Numbered from the stretch's first letter, positions 1 through 11,776 are shown. The stretch: DNA of 64,000 nt from Micromonospora sp. WMMD1120 (GCF_029626235.1 NZ_JARUBO010000005.1:5304001-5368000), one strand, 5' to 3'. Translations and numbers: made by a program. The notes: generated by a model not told the origin, from the letters alone.

Positions 1-2336
1 ACGGCGAACAGCAGCAGGTAGTGCGGGGTGCTCGGGCCGCCCAGCCCGTCCGCTGTCTCGGCCATCAGCTCGCCCACCGTCTCCTCGTCGTACCAGGCGG
101 CGTCGTCGGCCAGGTCCTCGTAGAGGGCGCGGGCGATCGGGTCCGCGTCCGGGTCGAGGCAGGCGATGGAGAACCGGGCGGTGCCCGGCGGGTGCTGGCG
201 GGCCAGCGACCGGGCCGCCGCGTCCAGCACCGCGCACGCCTCGTCCACCCGGGTGCCCAGCACCGCGAGGTTGCGCCCCGGGGCCCGGGGCAGGCGCAGC
301 GCCGCCGAGCGGGACTGCACGTCGATGATCTCGCCGAGCAGCGCCACCGGGTTACGCGGCACCCCGCCGTCGGGCGGCGCGGCGAGCGCCCGGAAGTCCG
401 GGGCCTCGGCCAGCCGGGGGATGGCGTCGCCGTCGAACAGCCGGGCCGGGGCCGCGTCCGGCGGGCGCATCCGCCACAGCCGGTGCTGCAACCCGCTCCA
501 CGTCTCCCAGTCGCTGGCGGACGGGATGCGGGCGACCTCGTTGCCCTCGACCATGCCCGACTCGGCGTTGACCACCGCGTGCCAGCGCGGCAGCGACTGC
601 GCCGCGTCGTTGCGCTCGGCCAGGATGCGCAGCGCCTTGGGCAGCGCGATGCGCAGGGTGAACTGGGCGACCAGCGCCGGGCGACCCCACAGCGCCTCGA
701 TGCCCCGTACGTCCTGCGAGGCGAGCACCAGGTGGATGCCCTGGGACCGGCCGCGCCGGGCCAGGTCCTCCAGCAGGTCGGCCGACTCGCGGGCGACGAC
801 GTCCCGGCCGGCCAGCAGCATCTGGAACTCGTCGACGACGGCGACGATGCGGGGCCAGTGCCCGGTCGGGTCGACGGCCCGCAGCTCGGCCAGCTTGGTC
901 ACCTCGTGCTTCTTGGCGGCGTCCGCGCGTCGGCGCAGCTCCTCGGCGAGGAAGCGCAGCAACGCCAGCCCGAACTCCCGGTCGGTGTTGACGTTGATGC
1001 CGACCAGGCGCATGTGCGGCAGCCAGCTCGGGTCCCGCCGGCCCTGCGCGAACCGGGCGAAGGACACCCCCTCCTTGAAGTCGAGCAGGTAGAACTCCAG
1101 CTCCGAGGGGGAGTAGCGGGAGGCCAGCGCGCCGATCCACGCGAAGATCAGGTTGGTCTTGCCGGTGCCGGACGGCCCGCCGATCAGCGCGTGCGGGGGG
1201 TAGTCGCCGAGCGTCAGCCGTACCGGCCGGCCGTGCGGCCCCTCGCCGATCGGGGCGGTCAGCCCGTCGGCGGAGCTCTCCCGCCACATCAGGTCCGGCG
1301 GCGGCAGCAGGTCGGTGAACGGGGTCGGCGGCGGGCCCGCGTTCACCCGGGCCGCGACGTCCCGGCAGGTCTCGGTGACGAGCGTCGCCGGTGGCGGCGG
1401 GTCCAGCCGGACCGGCAGCCCGGCCGACCCGCCGATCCGCGCGCCGGACGCCCCGGCCACCACCCGGGTCACCGTCGGGTCGTCCGGCACCGGCACACCG
1501 TGCACCACCAGGTGTACGCCGCAGGCCGCGCCGGTGCGCACCACCCGGTCGAGTTGCCCCCGCTCGTGCCGGTTCAGCTCCTCGCCGCCGAGCAGCACCG
1601 CCACCCGCCACGGCTCCGGGCGTCGGCCGGTCGCGCCCGCCAGCTCGCGCAGTGACGCGTACTCACCGGCGAGCACCGTCTCGTTGATCCGGCGGATCTG
1701 CTCCACCAGGTCGTCGAGCAGCGGGCCCAGCCCTCCCGGCCCGACGAAGGTCAACAGCCCGGCCGTGCCCAGTGGGGCGAACCCGGCGAGGCCGCCGCCG
1801 AGCTGGTCCGGGTCGTACCCGATCAGGCGTACCGCCCCGGGGTCGGCGCGGCCGACGGCCCGCAGCAGCAGCGCGGACACCACCGCGTCGCAGCCCGCGC
1901 GGTCGTCTCCGGAGAGGTGGACGTGCCCGGCGTCGAGCAGCGGCACCAGCGCGGGGACCGGATCGACGCCGTCGAGGTGGACCGTGCCGACCCGCAGCGC
2001 GCCGGGCGCCTCCGCCCGCCGGGCGGGCGTCGGCGTCCACCCCGGCCAGTCGGCGCCCGCGCAGCCCGGCGCCTCCCGACCGGCCGCGTCGGCCGCGCGC
2101 CGGGCCAGCTCGGCGATGCGGGTGGAGTAGCGGGCGTCGATCTCGGCGATTCGGCGGTCGCGCTGGGCGCCCACCCGCTCCGGTACGGCGGCGGCCGCCC
2201 TCGACACCCGGGCGAGCCGGTCCCGCCCGGCGGTCAGGTCGGCCTGGGCGGCGGACAGGCGGGTACGGGTGGCGCCCAACGCCTCGGCGAGGGTGTCCCG
2301 GACCCGGGTGGCGAGCTGACCACGCCGGTCAGCCAT
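1..2336 (-). CDS. FtsK/SpoIIIE-type ATPase, C-terminus beyond window edge
   Basis: Translating from the ATG at 2336 gives an open frame running off the left edge (about 778 residues seen). The first ~80 residues look like a charged coiled coil. Further on there is a clear P-loop (GGPSGTGKT), then RYSPSELEFYLLDFKEG and a Walker B-like stretch RIVAVVDEFQMLL, the usual order in FtsK/SpoIIIE and EccC ATPases. These are hexameric DNA or substrate-protein translocases. No transmembrane segment is evident in the visible part, so it is more like the soluble FtsK/SpoIIIE-domain proteins of actinobacteria than a true FtsK. It overlaps the upstream gene by 8 bp, so the two are probably co-translated. 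Family call is firm; DNA versus type VII protein substrate is open. Confidence 0.85.
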   Translation of the reverse strand, partial: MADRRGQLATRVRDTLAEALGATRTRLSAAQADLTAGRDRLARVSRAAAAVPERVGAQRDRRIAEIDARYSTRIAELARRAADAAGREAPGCAGADWPGWTPTPARRAEAPGALRVGTVHLDGVDPVPALVPLLDAGHVHLSGDDRAGCDAVVSALLLRAVGRADPGAVRLIGYDPDQLGGGLAGFAPLGTAGLLTFVGPGGLGPLLDDLVEQIRRINETVLAGEYASLRELAGATGRRPEPWRVAVLLGGEELNRHERGQLDRVVRTGAACGVHLVVHGVPVPDDPTVTRVVAGASGARIGGSAGLPVRLDPPPPATLVTETCRDVAARVNAGPPPTPFTDLLPPPDLMWRESSADGLTAPIGEGPHGRPVRLTLGDYPPHALIGGPSGTGKTNLIFAWIGALASRYSPSELEFYLLDFKEGVSFARFAQGRRDPSWLPHMRLVGINVNTDREFGLALLRFLAEELRRRADAAKKHEVTKLAELRAVDPTGHWPRIVAVVDEFQMLLAGRDVVARESADLLEDLARRGRSQGIHLVLASQDVRGIEALWGRPALVAQFTLRIALPKALRILAERNDAAQSLPRWHAVVNAESGMVEGNEVARIPSASDWETWSGLQHRLWRMRPPDAAPARLFDGDAIPRLAEAPDFRALAAPPDGGVPRNPVALLGEIIDVQSRSAALRLPRAPGRNLAVLGTRVDEACAVLDAAARSLARQHPPGTARFSIACLDPDADPIARALYEDLADDAAWYDEETVGELMAETADGLGGPSTPHYLLLFA

Positions 2337-3471
2337 CGGAGCCCCGACGCGTCGGCGCGTCCCGCCAGGGGCTGCCCGATCGGGGCGGCAGCCCACCGGA
2401 GGGCTGCCCACCGGCGGTGTCCGAGCGGGTGCCCGCACCGCCGCCACCAGGTCGTCCCGCCGCCGGTTGGCGGTGCCCCGAAGGCTGCCCGCCCGATCGG
2501 CCCGCCCCGGTCGACCGCGGGGCACCGCTGGCCGGGGCGGCACCCGGTGTGCGTCGCGCGTCCGTCGGTTGGCCCGTGGCTGTCGGCTGGACCGGCTCCG
2601 CCGACGGGTCCGCGGCCGTCGGTCGACCCGTGCCGTTCGCGGGCAGGTTCCGGCCGACGCGGGCGAGCAGCAGCGCGGTCGCCACACCGGCGGCCACCGC
2701 GGAGTCGGCGGCGTGCGGCGGCTCGCCGGAGGCGCGCGGCGGCGGCATCCGGCAGATCCGGGTCAGCAGTGTCTCCAGCACCGGCGGCGGCAGGCCGGGC
2801 AGCAGGTCGCGGACGCGCCCGTCCAGCTCCCCCCGCAGCCGCCCGAGGTCGGCGGCGCGCGGCGGGTGCCCCAGCAGCTCACCGGCGAGCTCGCGCAGCA
2901 GCGGCGGGGTCAGCGCCGCCATGCCCAACCCGACGTCGGCCGGGGCCCGGCGCAGCTCGGCGCGCAGCCGGTCCCGGTCGCCGGAGCGGACGCCACCCAC
3001 CACCCGGCGCAGCAGCTCGGCGGAGTCGTTCAGTCGCTCGTCCGGGTCGTCGTCGGCGACCTCGCGCCCGCCGGTCAGCTCGGCCACCCGCACCGACCAC
3101 CAGCGGCGCATCCGCACCTGCTCGGTCGGTTCCGGCGGCACCGCGGTCGGGGCGGCCTCCGGTGGCGTGTCGTGTCGCGGGGCGCGCTGCTCCGGGCGGG
3201 GCGCCGGGGCGCCGTCGGCGGCGAGCCCGATCGCGGCGAGGTACGCCGACAGCTGTTCCTGGGCCACCCGCAACGCGTAGCCGGCGCTCTCGGCGTGTTC
3301 GGTGGCGGCGGACAGCTCGGGCACGCCCATCGGGTTGGCCGACTCCTGCCGCACCCAGCGCAGGCGCTCGGTGGCCAGGCCGAACTTCTCCAGCGCCTGC
3401 GCGAGCAGGGCCAGCGGGAACTCCTCGGTGGCGGCGCGGACCTGCCCGCCGACGTCTTCGATGATGGACAC
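2329..3471 (-). CDS. Hypothetical protein coupled to FtsK-like ATPase
   Basis: A 380-residue protein I do not recognise. Residues 1-85 are predicted helical and amphipathic (MSIIEDVGGQVRAATEEFPL start), a middle part of ~150 residues is Arg/Leu/Glu-rich and helical with a VLETLLTRICRMPPP motif, and the last ~100 residues are Pro/Gly/Arg/Ser-rich and probably disordered. The stop overlaps the start of the FtsK/SpoIIIE gene by 8 bp and the small helical gene lies 6 bp upstream, so the three look like one operon. This suggests a partner or substrate of the ATPase; that is inference from position only. Confidence 0.7.
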   Translation of the reverse strand: MSIIEDVGGQVRAATEEFPLALLAQALEKFGLATERLRWVRQESANPMGVPELSAATEHAESAGYALRVAQEQLSAYLAAIGLAADGAPAPRPEQRAPRHDTPPEAAPTAVPPEPTEQVRMRRWWSVRVAELTGGREVADDDPDERLNDSAELLRRVVGGVRSGDRDRLRAELRRAPADVGLGMAALTPPLLRELAGELLGHPPRAADLGRLRGELDGRVRDLLPGLPPPVLETLLTRICRMPPPRASGEPPHAADSAVAAGVATALLLARVGRNLPANGTGRPTAADPSAEPVQPTATGQPTDARRTPGAAPASGAPRSTGAGRSGGQPSGHRQPAAGRPGGGGAGTRSDTAGGQPSGGLPPRSGSPWRDAPTRRGSDG

Positions 3472-3477
3472 GGTCGC

Positions 3478-3738
3478 CTACAGCGTCGCGACGTAGAGCT
3501 GCGCCTGCTCGACGGCGACGAGTGTCGCGGCGAGGCATTCCTCCAGCTCCTGGCTGGCCTGGGTGAGCGACGCCTGGGCCGCCTCGACCGTCTCGTGCCC
3601 GCTGCCCTCCAGCGCCCCGGCCAGGGTCTGCTGCGCCTCGGACAGTTTCTCGCCGGCCGCCTGCACGGCTGTCTGCCCGTCCCCGATCTGTTGCAGGGCG
3701 ACATCGATGGCAGCCTTCAGCTCGGCGACGCTGGCCAC
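3478..3738 (-). CDS. Small all-helical protein, first gene of FtsK operon
   Basis: An 86-residue protein starting VASVAELKAAIDVAL. The GTG at 3738 is chosen because a consensus AGGAGG lies 6 nt upstream; the longer frame from 3771 would put that site inside the gene. It is almost entirely helical with regular Ala/Gln/Glu heptads (LQQIGDGQTAVQAAGEKLSEAQQTLAGAL), the size and build of WXG100/ESX-type secreted helical hairpins, but no WXG motif is present. Being next to an FtsK/EccC-like ATPase makes a secretion-substrate role possible but unproven. Confidence 0.7.
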   Translation of the reverse strand: MASVAELKAAIDVALQQIGDGQTAVQAAGEKLSEAQQTLAGALEGSGHETVEAAQASLTQASQELEECLAATLVAVEQAQLYVATL

Positions 3739-3890
3739 GGCGGAACCTCCTGGGGGCGGGGAGATCTCCATTACAGCCTATCGGTGGGCCGGAAAGAACA
3801 TCCGCCCTGGCGGTGTTCCTGCCCGCCTGTCCGGTAGGCCCTCGGAAGTGCCGGGAGTCCGATCTGTGGGAGTCCCGGTGCGAGAATTTC

Positions 3891-4283
3891 TCAGTTGCTC
3901 GTCGGGGGATCGCGCAGCCACTTCGGGCCGTACACCTCGGCGCCCAGCGCGGTGACCCGCCCGCGCAACTCCCGGTCGGCGGTGACCACCAGTCGACGAC
4001 GCCGCGGCGCCGCCCGCACCAGCTCGACCACCGCGTCGTCGCCGGAGCCGGCGGCGGAGACCACCCGGACGCCCTCGGTGCCCGGCACGTCCCGCGCGGC
4101 GCCCTCCACCACCAGGACCACCTCCACCGGCGCGGGCAGCCGGGCCGGCAACCCGACGGTCGCCACCGGGGCGAGCGAGTCGCGCAGCCGGGCCGCCGCC
4201 CCGGCGCGGTCCCGCCACCACCCGTTCGGGCGGGAGCCCACCACGTTGGCACCGTCCACGATCAGCAGCGGGGTCTCATCCAT
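3891..4283 (-). CDS. NYN/PIN-fold domain protein
   Basis: 130 residues from the ATG at 4283 (MDETPLLIVDGANVVGSRPNG). The opening LLIVDGANVVG with a conserved Asp, the later GSGDDAVVEL and the VVTADRELRGRV segment are the acidic motifs of NYN/PIN-like nucleases (YacP-type), which cleave RNA using divalent metal held by these aspartates. It ends with GAEVYGPKWLRDPPTSN. It is a single gene with its own promoter space, read away from the Clp gene. Nuclease activity is inferred from the family; the fold call is good. Confidence 0.7.
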   Translation of the reverse strand: MDETPLLIVDGANVVGSRPNGWWRDRAGAAARLRDSLAPVATVGLPARLPAPVEVVLVVEGAARDVPGTEGVRVVSAAGSGDDAVVELVRAAPRRRRLVVTADRELRGRVTALGAEVYGPKWLRDPPTSN

Positions 4284-4411
4284 CCCGTCAGCCTGCCACC
4301 ATCGGCCGGCCCGGGTCGGACGCCACTCCCGCGCCACCCCTGCGGCGTTTGTCGGGCCGCGCGTCGGGTAGCCCCTGCCGACCGTGCCGAGCCCTACCGC
4401 GGAGGACAGAC

Positions 4412-6966
<2,555 letters not shown>

Positions 6967-6970
<4 letters not shown>

Positions 6971-7164
6971 GCGGGCCGGCGCGGGGAGACGACCACGACG
7001 AGTCGCACGAGGACGCGGACGCCGCGAAGCCCCGCGACGAGGACGACCACCCGGACCCGATCCTGGCGCCCCCGACCGCGAACCCACGGCGGACGCGGGT
7101 GCCCGCCGAGGGGCTGCATCCGAAGACCGACAAGGACGACCCGGAGACGCGAGAGGAGACGTGA
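6967..7164 (+). CDS. Short acidic hypothetical protein downstream of Clp
   Basis: 65 residues beginning MSGPARGDDHDESHEDADAA, very rich in Asp, Glu, Pro and Arg and probably disordered. Its ATG overlaps the clp stop (ATGA) and its own TGA overlaps the ATG of the DUF3140 gene, so it sits in a tightly coupled three-gene unit. No family is recognised. The double overlap is the best argument that it is translated. Confidence 0.5.
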
Positions 7165-7514
7165 TGGTACGCGACACGCGGCTCGACCCCGAGGTGGAGG
7201 TGCTCTGGGAGGACTTCCACGCCGAGGTCAACGTCCCGTCGGAGCAGCTGCGCACCTGGCTGCTCACCCGGGGGTCGGGGGAGGACTCGTTCAGTCCGAA
7301 CCCGGACCTGGACCTGCCCCAACCGGGCCGGGAGATCCTCAAGGTGCTGAAGAAGCGCAAGGTCGACCTCACCCCGGAGGACATCGAGGTGATGCGGGAG
7401 GCGGTCGAGCGGATCCGCGAGCTGATGGACGCCAAGCCGCGGCGCGGCAACGCCGACGACGAGTGGCGGCACTCGCTGCTCGACCTCGGACACGATCCGC
7501 TCGTGGAACGCTGA
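7164..7514 (+). CDS. DUF3140 family protein
   Basis: 116 residues from the ATG at 7164, which overlaps the previous stop; a GTG directly before it is an alternative start. The layout matches my memory of DUF3140: an N-terminal FHAEVNVPSEQLRTWLLT segment, a Gly-rich GREILKVLKKRKVDLT block, an MREAVERIRELM helix and the C-terminal EWRHSLLDLGHDPLVER motif close to the family's WRYSLMNWGHDP ending. Function unknown; these are small actinobacterial and archaeal proteins. A strong hairpin terminator follows. Confidence 0.75.
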   Translation: MVRDTRLDPEVEVLWEDFHAEVNVPSEQLRTWLLTRGSGEDSFSPNPDLDLPQPGREILKVLKKRKVDLTPEDIEVMREAVERIRELMDAKPRRGNADDEWRHSLLDLGHDPLVER

Positions 7515-7528
7515 ACGCGGCCGGACAA

Positions 7529-7562
7529 GACGGCGCCGACCCGGTACCGGGCCGGCGCCGTC
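7529..7562. terminator. Hairpin terminator between convergent genes
   Basis: A perfect 10-bp inverted repeat (GACGGCGCCG at 7529-7538, CGGCGCCGTC at 7553-7562) encloses a second palindrome CCCGGTACCGGG. It lies between the convergent ends of the DUF3140 gene and the next leftward gene, so it can serve both. There is no U-tract, as is common in high-GC actinobacteria. Confidence 0.6.
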
Positions 7563-7569
7563 GGCGCGC

Positions 7570-7815
7570 CTACTGGCCCTGGTCGGACTCCAGGCTGCCG
7601 ATGGTCAGCCCCGCCGCGTCGGCGGCGGCGTCCCGGTCGCCCCGGGTCTGCTCCTCACGGGTGAGCAGGTTGGCGTACTCGGCCACGTCCGCCGGGTCGG
7701 GCACCGCCGGCAGGCGGCGCAGGAACGCCTCCACGGCACGGGTGGCGGCGGTGTGCGCGGAGGCCGCCTGACGCAGCAGCTCACGGTCGTCGGCGGGCGG
7801 GTAGAGGTCGGTCAT
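7570..7815 (-). CDS. Small hypothetical helical protein
   Basis: 81 residues from the ATG at 7815 (MTDLYPPADDRELLRQAASA). Helical and Ala/Arg/Glu-rich, with no signal peptide, membrane segment or known motif. The frame continues further upstream without a good start, so the ATG is used. It follows the LysR gene on the same strand with 46 bp between them and could be co-transcribed with it. Confidence 0.5.
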   Translation of the reverse strand: MTDLYPPADDRELLRQAASAHTAATRAVEAFLRRLPAVPDPADVAEYANLLTREEQTRGDRDAAADAAGLTIGSLESDQGQ

Positions 7816-7861
7816 GTCCGCCAGATACCCGGCAGGCGGCCGTTCGCACCCCGCCGACCGC

Positions 7862-8842
7862 TCAACCCGGCCGAACCCCACTCGGCTGGCGGACCCCGAA
7901 CCCCGGGTTGCGGGGCAACCAGGCCAGGTAGGCCGGGTGCGGGGCCAACGAGTCCACGTACGCGGCCTTCGCCATCTCCAGCACCAGCTCCGCGCCCTCG
8001 GCGGCGGGGGAGTCCGGATGCCAGCCGAGCAATAGCCGCCAGCGCAACGGGGTGCCGGCGAGTCGACGGGTGACCAACCCGGCCACCGGGCGGAACGTCG
8101 CCTGGCACAGCGCCACCGCCACCCCGGCGTCCACCAGGTCGACACAGCCGCGGATGTCGGTCTCGTACACCTTCTTCGGGGTGAAGCCGGCGCGGGCGCA
8201 CGCCGCGGCGAAGCAGTCGGCGAAGCAGCCGTCGCCCGGCGCGGCGACCCACTGCTCGTGGCGCAGGTCGCCCAGCCGCACCTCGTCGTGCGCGGCGAGG
8301 GGGTGCGTCTCCGGCAGCAGCACCAGCACCGGGTCGATGGCGACCTCCTGCCAGCTCAACCCGAACCCGCCCGAGGGGGTGGCGTCGCCGCACACGCCGG
8401 TGAGCGCGAAGTCCAGCCGCCCTCCGGCCACCAACTGCGCCAACTCGTCCACCGACCAGGACGCGTACGTAGTGATCTGGGCGGGTGGCTGCGCGGCCGC
8501 CAGCCGGTGCACCAGCCGGCCCAGGATCGGGCTGTTCACCCCGCCGAAGCGGTAGCTGGGTGGCGCGCCGCCCGCCCCGGCCAGTCGGGCGGCCTCGTCC
8601 TGCAACCCCTTCATCGCCGGCAGCAGCACCCGGGCACGGGCCAGCACCAGCTCACCGAGCGCGGTGGGCCGGGCCCCGCGACGGTCCCGTTCGAACAGCG
8701 GACCGCCCAGCGTCCGTTCGATGCGTTGGAGCTGGGCGGTGAGCGCCGGCTGGGCCAACCCGAGCGCCGACGCCGCCTTCGTCACGCTCCCCGTCTCCGC
8801 GATCGCGCACACCACCCGCAGATGACGCAGCTCCAGGTTCAT
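7862..8842 (-). CDS. LysR-family transcriptional regulator
   Basis: 326 residues. The N-terminus MNLELRHLRVVCAIAETGSV with VTKAASALGLAQPALTAQ and LERDLG-type RIERTLGGPLFERDRRG is the LysR winged helix-turn-helix (residues 1-60), followed by the linker helix and a two-lobed substrate-binding domain (~90-300). Length is normal for the family. LysR proteins usually control a divergent neighbour, but here the upstream gene (hemerythrin-like) runs the same way, so the target is unclear. No operator was identified. Confidence 0.9.
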   Translation of the reverse strand: MNLELRHLRVVCAIAETGSVTKAASALGLAQPALTAQLQRIERTLGGPLFERDRRGARPTALGELVLARARVLLPAMKGLQDEAARLAGAGGAPPSYRFGGVNSPILGRLVHRLAAAQPPAQITTYASWSVDELAQLVAGGRLDFALTGVCGDATPSGGFGLSWQEVAIDPVLVLLPETHPLAAHDEVRLGDLRHEQWVAAPGDGCFADCFAAACARAGFTPKKVYETDIRGCVDLVDAGVAVALCQATFRPVAGLVTRRLAGTPLRWRLLLGWHPDSPAAEGAELVLEMAKAAYVDSLAPHPAYLAWLPRNPGFGVRQPSGVRPG

Positions 8843-8929
8843 ACCGTGACGGTAGGACTACAGCATCAGTCGGCGGAATAGCCCGAGCGGATCGGTGATA
8901 ATGAATGCACTGTCGCCGGCCGCCGATCC

Positions 8930-9538
8930 TCACCCGCGCGGCGGCTCCGGCAGGTCCTCCAGGTACGTCGGCCGCCGGGTCACCGCGTCGAGCACCTTGT
9001 CCACCACCCCGACCGCCGGCTCGACGATCCGGTTCCACGGCGGGGTGGCCGGGGTGCCCGGATGCGGGCGGGTGGGCGCCGCCTCCTCGGCGATCTCCAG
9101 CCGGTTGCCGAGCCGGACCAGCTCCTCCTCGCTCGCCACCGCGCGCAGCTCGGTGACCAACCCACCCACCCCGTCGACGTGCCGGCGGACCCGCTCGGCG
9201 ATGTCGGTCAGCGCCTCGTCGGTCAACCCCTTCAGCGCGGCGAGCAGGGCGGCGTCGGCGGCGATCTCGGCATCCACCCGGTCGCCGGCGGCCGGCAACG
9301 CGGCGCGGACCGCCGGCAGCAGGTACTGCTCCTCGGCGGACAGGTGCCGCGACAGCGCGGCGGTGAGCACCGCCAACCCCTCCTGCGGCGTGCTGTCCGG
9401 ACCGCTGAGCTGGGTCAGCAACGCCAGCAGTTGCCGGTGCTCCCGGTCGATGATGTCGGCGATGCTGCGACCGGCCGGCCGGTAGCCCTCCTCGGGTGTG
9501 GGCGCGGGCGGCAGCGGCGGCAGGGGAACGGCGGACAT
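8930..9538 (-). CDS. Hemerythrin/HHE-domain protein
   Basis: 202 residues from the ATG at 9538, with GAGGAGG just upstream. After a Pro-rich N-terminus, the motifs DREHRQLLALL, LSRHLSAEEQYLLPAV and ERVRRHVDGVGGLV supply the spaced His and Glu residues of the hemerythrin-like four-helix bundle, which binds a di-iron centre and often senses oxygen or nitric oxide. The C-terminal ~50 residues form a Pro-rich tail (RRPTYLEDLPEPPRG). The ligand set is not complete by eye, so metal binding is inferred. It is divergent from the M20 peptidase gene. Confidence 0.75.
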   Translation of the reverse strand: MSAVPLPPLPPAPTPEEGYRPAGRSIADIIDREHRQLLALLTQLSGPDSTPQEGLAVLTAALSRHLSAEEQYLLPAVRAALPAAGDRVDAEIAADAALLAALKGLTDEALTDIAERVRRHVDGVGGLVTELRAVASEEELVRLGNRLEIAEEAAPTRPHPGTPATPPWNRIVEPAVGVVDKVLDAVTRRPTYLEDLPEPPRG

Positions 9539-9699
9539 GGTGCCCTCCTCGACTGGCGGGCGGAAGCTCCGGCAGGGGACGTACGGTCGTCGGCGGCGAT
9601 ACCCGGACGCGGTCGACGCGAAACCGGCCCGTCGATGCGTGCGCCCGTCCCCGCCGGTGCGCCGACCTGTCGACCGGCTCGGGCTGGTATGAAGAGGCG

Positions 9700-11028
9700 A
9701 TGACGAGCGATGCCGCCTCCGCCCGACCCGACCCGACCGCAGAGGTCGTGGACCTCTGCCGAGACCTGCTGCGCATCGACACCACCAACACCGGGGACAA
9801 CGACACCAGCGCCGGCGAGCGCCGCGCGGCCGAGTACGTGGCGGAGAAGCTCGCCGAGGTGGGCGTGGAGTCCGTGCTGCACGAGTCCGCGCGGGGCCGG
9901 GCCAACGTGGTGGCCCGCATCCCGGGCGTCGATCCGGGCCGGGGCGCGCTGCTGGTGCACGGGCACCTGGACGTGGTGCCCGCCGACGCCGACGAGTGGT
10001 CGGTGCACCCGTTCTCCGGAGAGTTGCGCGACGGCTACCTGTGGGGTCGCGGCGCCATCGACATGAAGGACTTCGACGCGATGGTGCTCGCCGTGGTGCG
10101 GCACTGGCAGCGCACCGGCGTGCGCCCGCCGCGCGACATCGTGCTCGCCTACACCGCCGACGAGGAGGCCGGCGGCGAGTACGGGGCGCACTTCCTGGTG
10201 GACCACCACAGCGACCTGCTGGACGGCTGCACCGAGGCCATCGGCGAGGTCGGCGGCTTCTCCTACACGGTCAACGAGAGCCAGCGGCTCTACCTGATCG
10301 AGACGGCCGAGAAGGGCATCGACTGGTTGCGACTGCACGCCAAGGGCCGCCCCGGGCACGGCTCGATGGTGCACGACGACAACGCGGTCACCGCCCTCGC
10401 CGAGGCGGTCGCCCGGATCGGCCGGCACCGCTTCCCGGTGGTGGTCACCGACACCGTGCGGGCCTTCCTCACCGAGGTGTCCGACCTGCTCGGCATCGAG
10501 TTGGACCCGGACGACCCGGAGACGGCGATCGCCAAGCTCGGCCCCATCGCCAACATCATCGGCGCGACCATCCGCAACACCGCCAACCCGACCCGGTTGA
10601 CCGCCGGCTACAAGGACAACGTCATCCCCGGGCGGGCCACCGCCACCATCGACTGCCGCAGCCTGCCGGGCCAGTCGGAGCTGCTGGAGCGCCAGCTGCG
10701 CGAGCTGGTCGGCCCGGACATCGCGATCGAGTACATCCAACGGCAACCGGCGCTGGAGACCACCTTCGACGGGGCGCTGGTCGAGGCCATGTCGGCGGCC
10801 CTGCGGGCGGAGGACCCGGGGGCCCGGCCGGTACCGTACATGCTCTCCGGCGGCACCGACGCCAAGGCGTTCTCGCAGCTCGGCATCCGCTGCTTCGGTT
10901 TCGCACCGCTCCAGCTCCCCGCCGACCTCAACTTCTCCGCGTTGTTCCATGGCATTGACGAGCGCGTTCCGGTGGACGGACTACAGTTCGGCGTGCGGGT
11001 TCTCGACCGGTTCCTCCGCACCTGCTAA
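9700..11028 (+). CDS. M20-family zinc metallopeptidase
   Basis: 442 residues from the ATG at 9700; the longer frame back to 9496 has no ribosome site and overlaps the divergent gene. Metal-binding motifs are intact: HGHLDVVP (His89, Asp91), GRGAIDMKDF (Asp121), YTADEEAGGEYG with the general-base/metal Glu pair (155-156), and GGTDAKAF near the C-terminus. An M20 dimerisation domain lies between. The family includes dipeptidases, aminoacylases and desuccinylases; the exact substrate cannot be read from sequence. It is cytoplasmic, with no signal peptide. Confidence 0.9.
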   Translation: MTSDAASARPDPTAEVVDLCRDLLRIDTTNTGDNDTSAGERRAAEYVAEKLAEVGVESVLHESARGRANVVARIPGVDPGRGALLVHGHLDVVPADADEWSVHPFSGELRDGYLWGRGAIDMKDFDAMVLAVVRHWQRTGVRPPRDIVLAYTADEEAGGEYGAHFLVDHHSDLLDGCTEAIGEVGGFSYTVNESQRLYLIETAEKGIDWLRLHAKGRPGHGSMVHDDNAVTALAEAVARIGRHRFPVVVTDTVRAFLTEVSDLLGIELDPDDPETAIAKLGPIANIIGATIRNTANPTRLTAGYKDNVIPGRATATIDCRSLPGQSELLERQLRELVGPDIAIEYIQRQPALETTFDGALVEAMSAALRAEDPGARPVPYMLSGGTDAKAFSQLGIRCFGFAPLQLPADLNFSALFHGIDERVPVDGLQFGVRVLDRFLRTC

Positions 11029-11086
11029 CCACGCCCGGCCGTCGCCGCCGACGCGTGACCTCCCGACGTGAAGGGACTGCCCCACC

Positions 11087-11746
11087 ATGACCGACCAGCA
11101 CGGTGAGCTGGACGCCGCTCTCGAGCGGGTGATCGAAGCGGCCCGTCACCACCTGGCCGCCGTACGGGCCGCGCAGGGCCGCGTCGACGACGACGACGTC
11201 TGGCAGGCGTACGTGGCGTTGAACAACGCCTCCTTCGCGTACGACGAGCGGCTGCTCGACGCCTTCGGCGAGGTGACGCCGTGGGATGTCGACTCGATCG
11301 ACCCGGACGAGGCCGACGAGCGATTCGGCGGGGGCGAGGGGGCAGAGGCCAGCGACCCGCACCCCCGGGTGATCTCGGTGCGCCAGCGCCGCGACTACCG
11401 GGTGCCGAGCATCGCCGCGCTGCTGCGGGTGGCCGAGGCGGCCCGACGCGAGGGCACCCCGGAGGACGACGAGCCGGCGCCGGTCGAGGGTGTCGGCGAG
11501 GCGGTGCTGGAGCTGCTGCAGAGCGGTGACGGCTCGCTCGGCGCGCTGGACGTGCCCGAGTTGGAGCCGCTCGACGGGGTGGTCATGGTCAGCGAGGTGG
11601 GCACCCCGGTGGACCTCGAGTCGTTCGACGACGACGACGCGGTCGGCCCGTTCCAACCGGCGGTCGACGACCGGCTCGTCGGGCGGCTCGACGAGCACCC
11701 GTTCCTGGAGCTCGACGACGAGGACCACGCCACCCACCAGCACTAG
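11087..11746 (+). CDS. Acidic hypothetical protein
   Basis: 219 residues (MTDQHGELDAALERVIEAAR). The N-terminal half is helical with a conserved-looking DDVWQAYVALNNASFAYDERLLDAFGEVTPWD segment; the remainder is Asp/Glu-rich (PELEPLDGVVMVSEVG, FDDDDAVGPFQPAVDDR) and probably partly disordered. No family is recognised beyond resemblance to conserved Micromonosporaceae hypotheticals. It is a single gene followed by a palindromic repeat element. Confidence 0.65.
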   Translation: MTDQHGELDAALERVIEAARHHLAAVRAAQGRVDDDDVWQAYVALNNASFAYDERLLDAFGEVTPWDVDSIDPDEADERFGGGEGAEASDPHPRVISVRQRRDYRVPSIAALLRVAEAARREGTPEDDEPAPVEGVGEAVLELLQSGDGSLGALDVPELEPLDGVVMVSEVGTPVDLESFDDDDAVGPFQPAVDDRLVGRLDEHPFLELDDEDHATHQH

Positions 11747-11776
11747 GCCGCCCGCACCCGCCCCGCCCTTTCCCCG

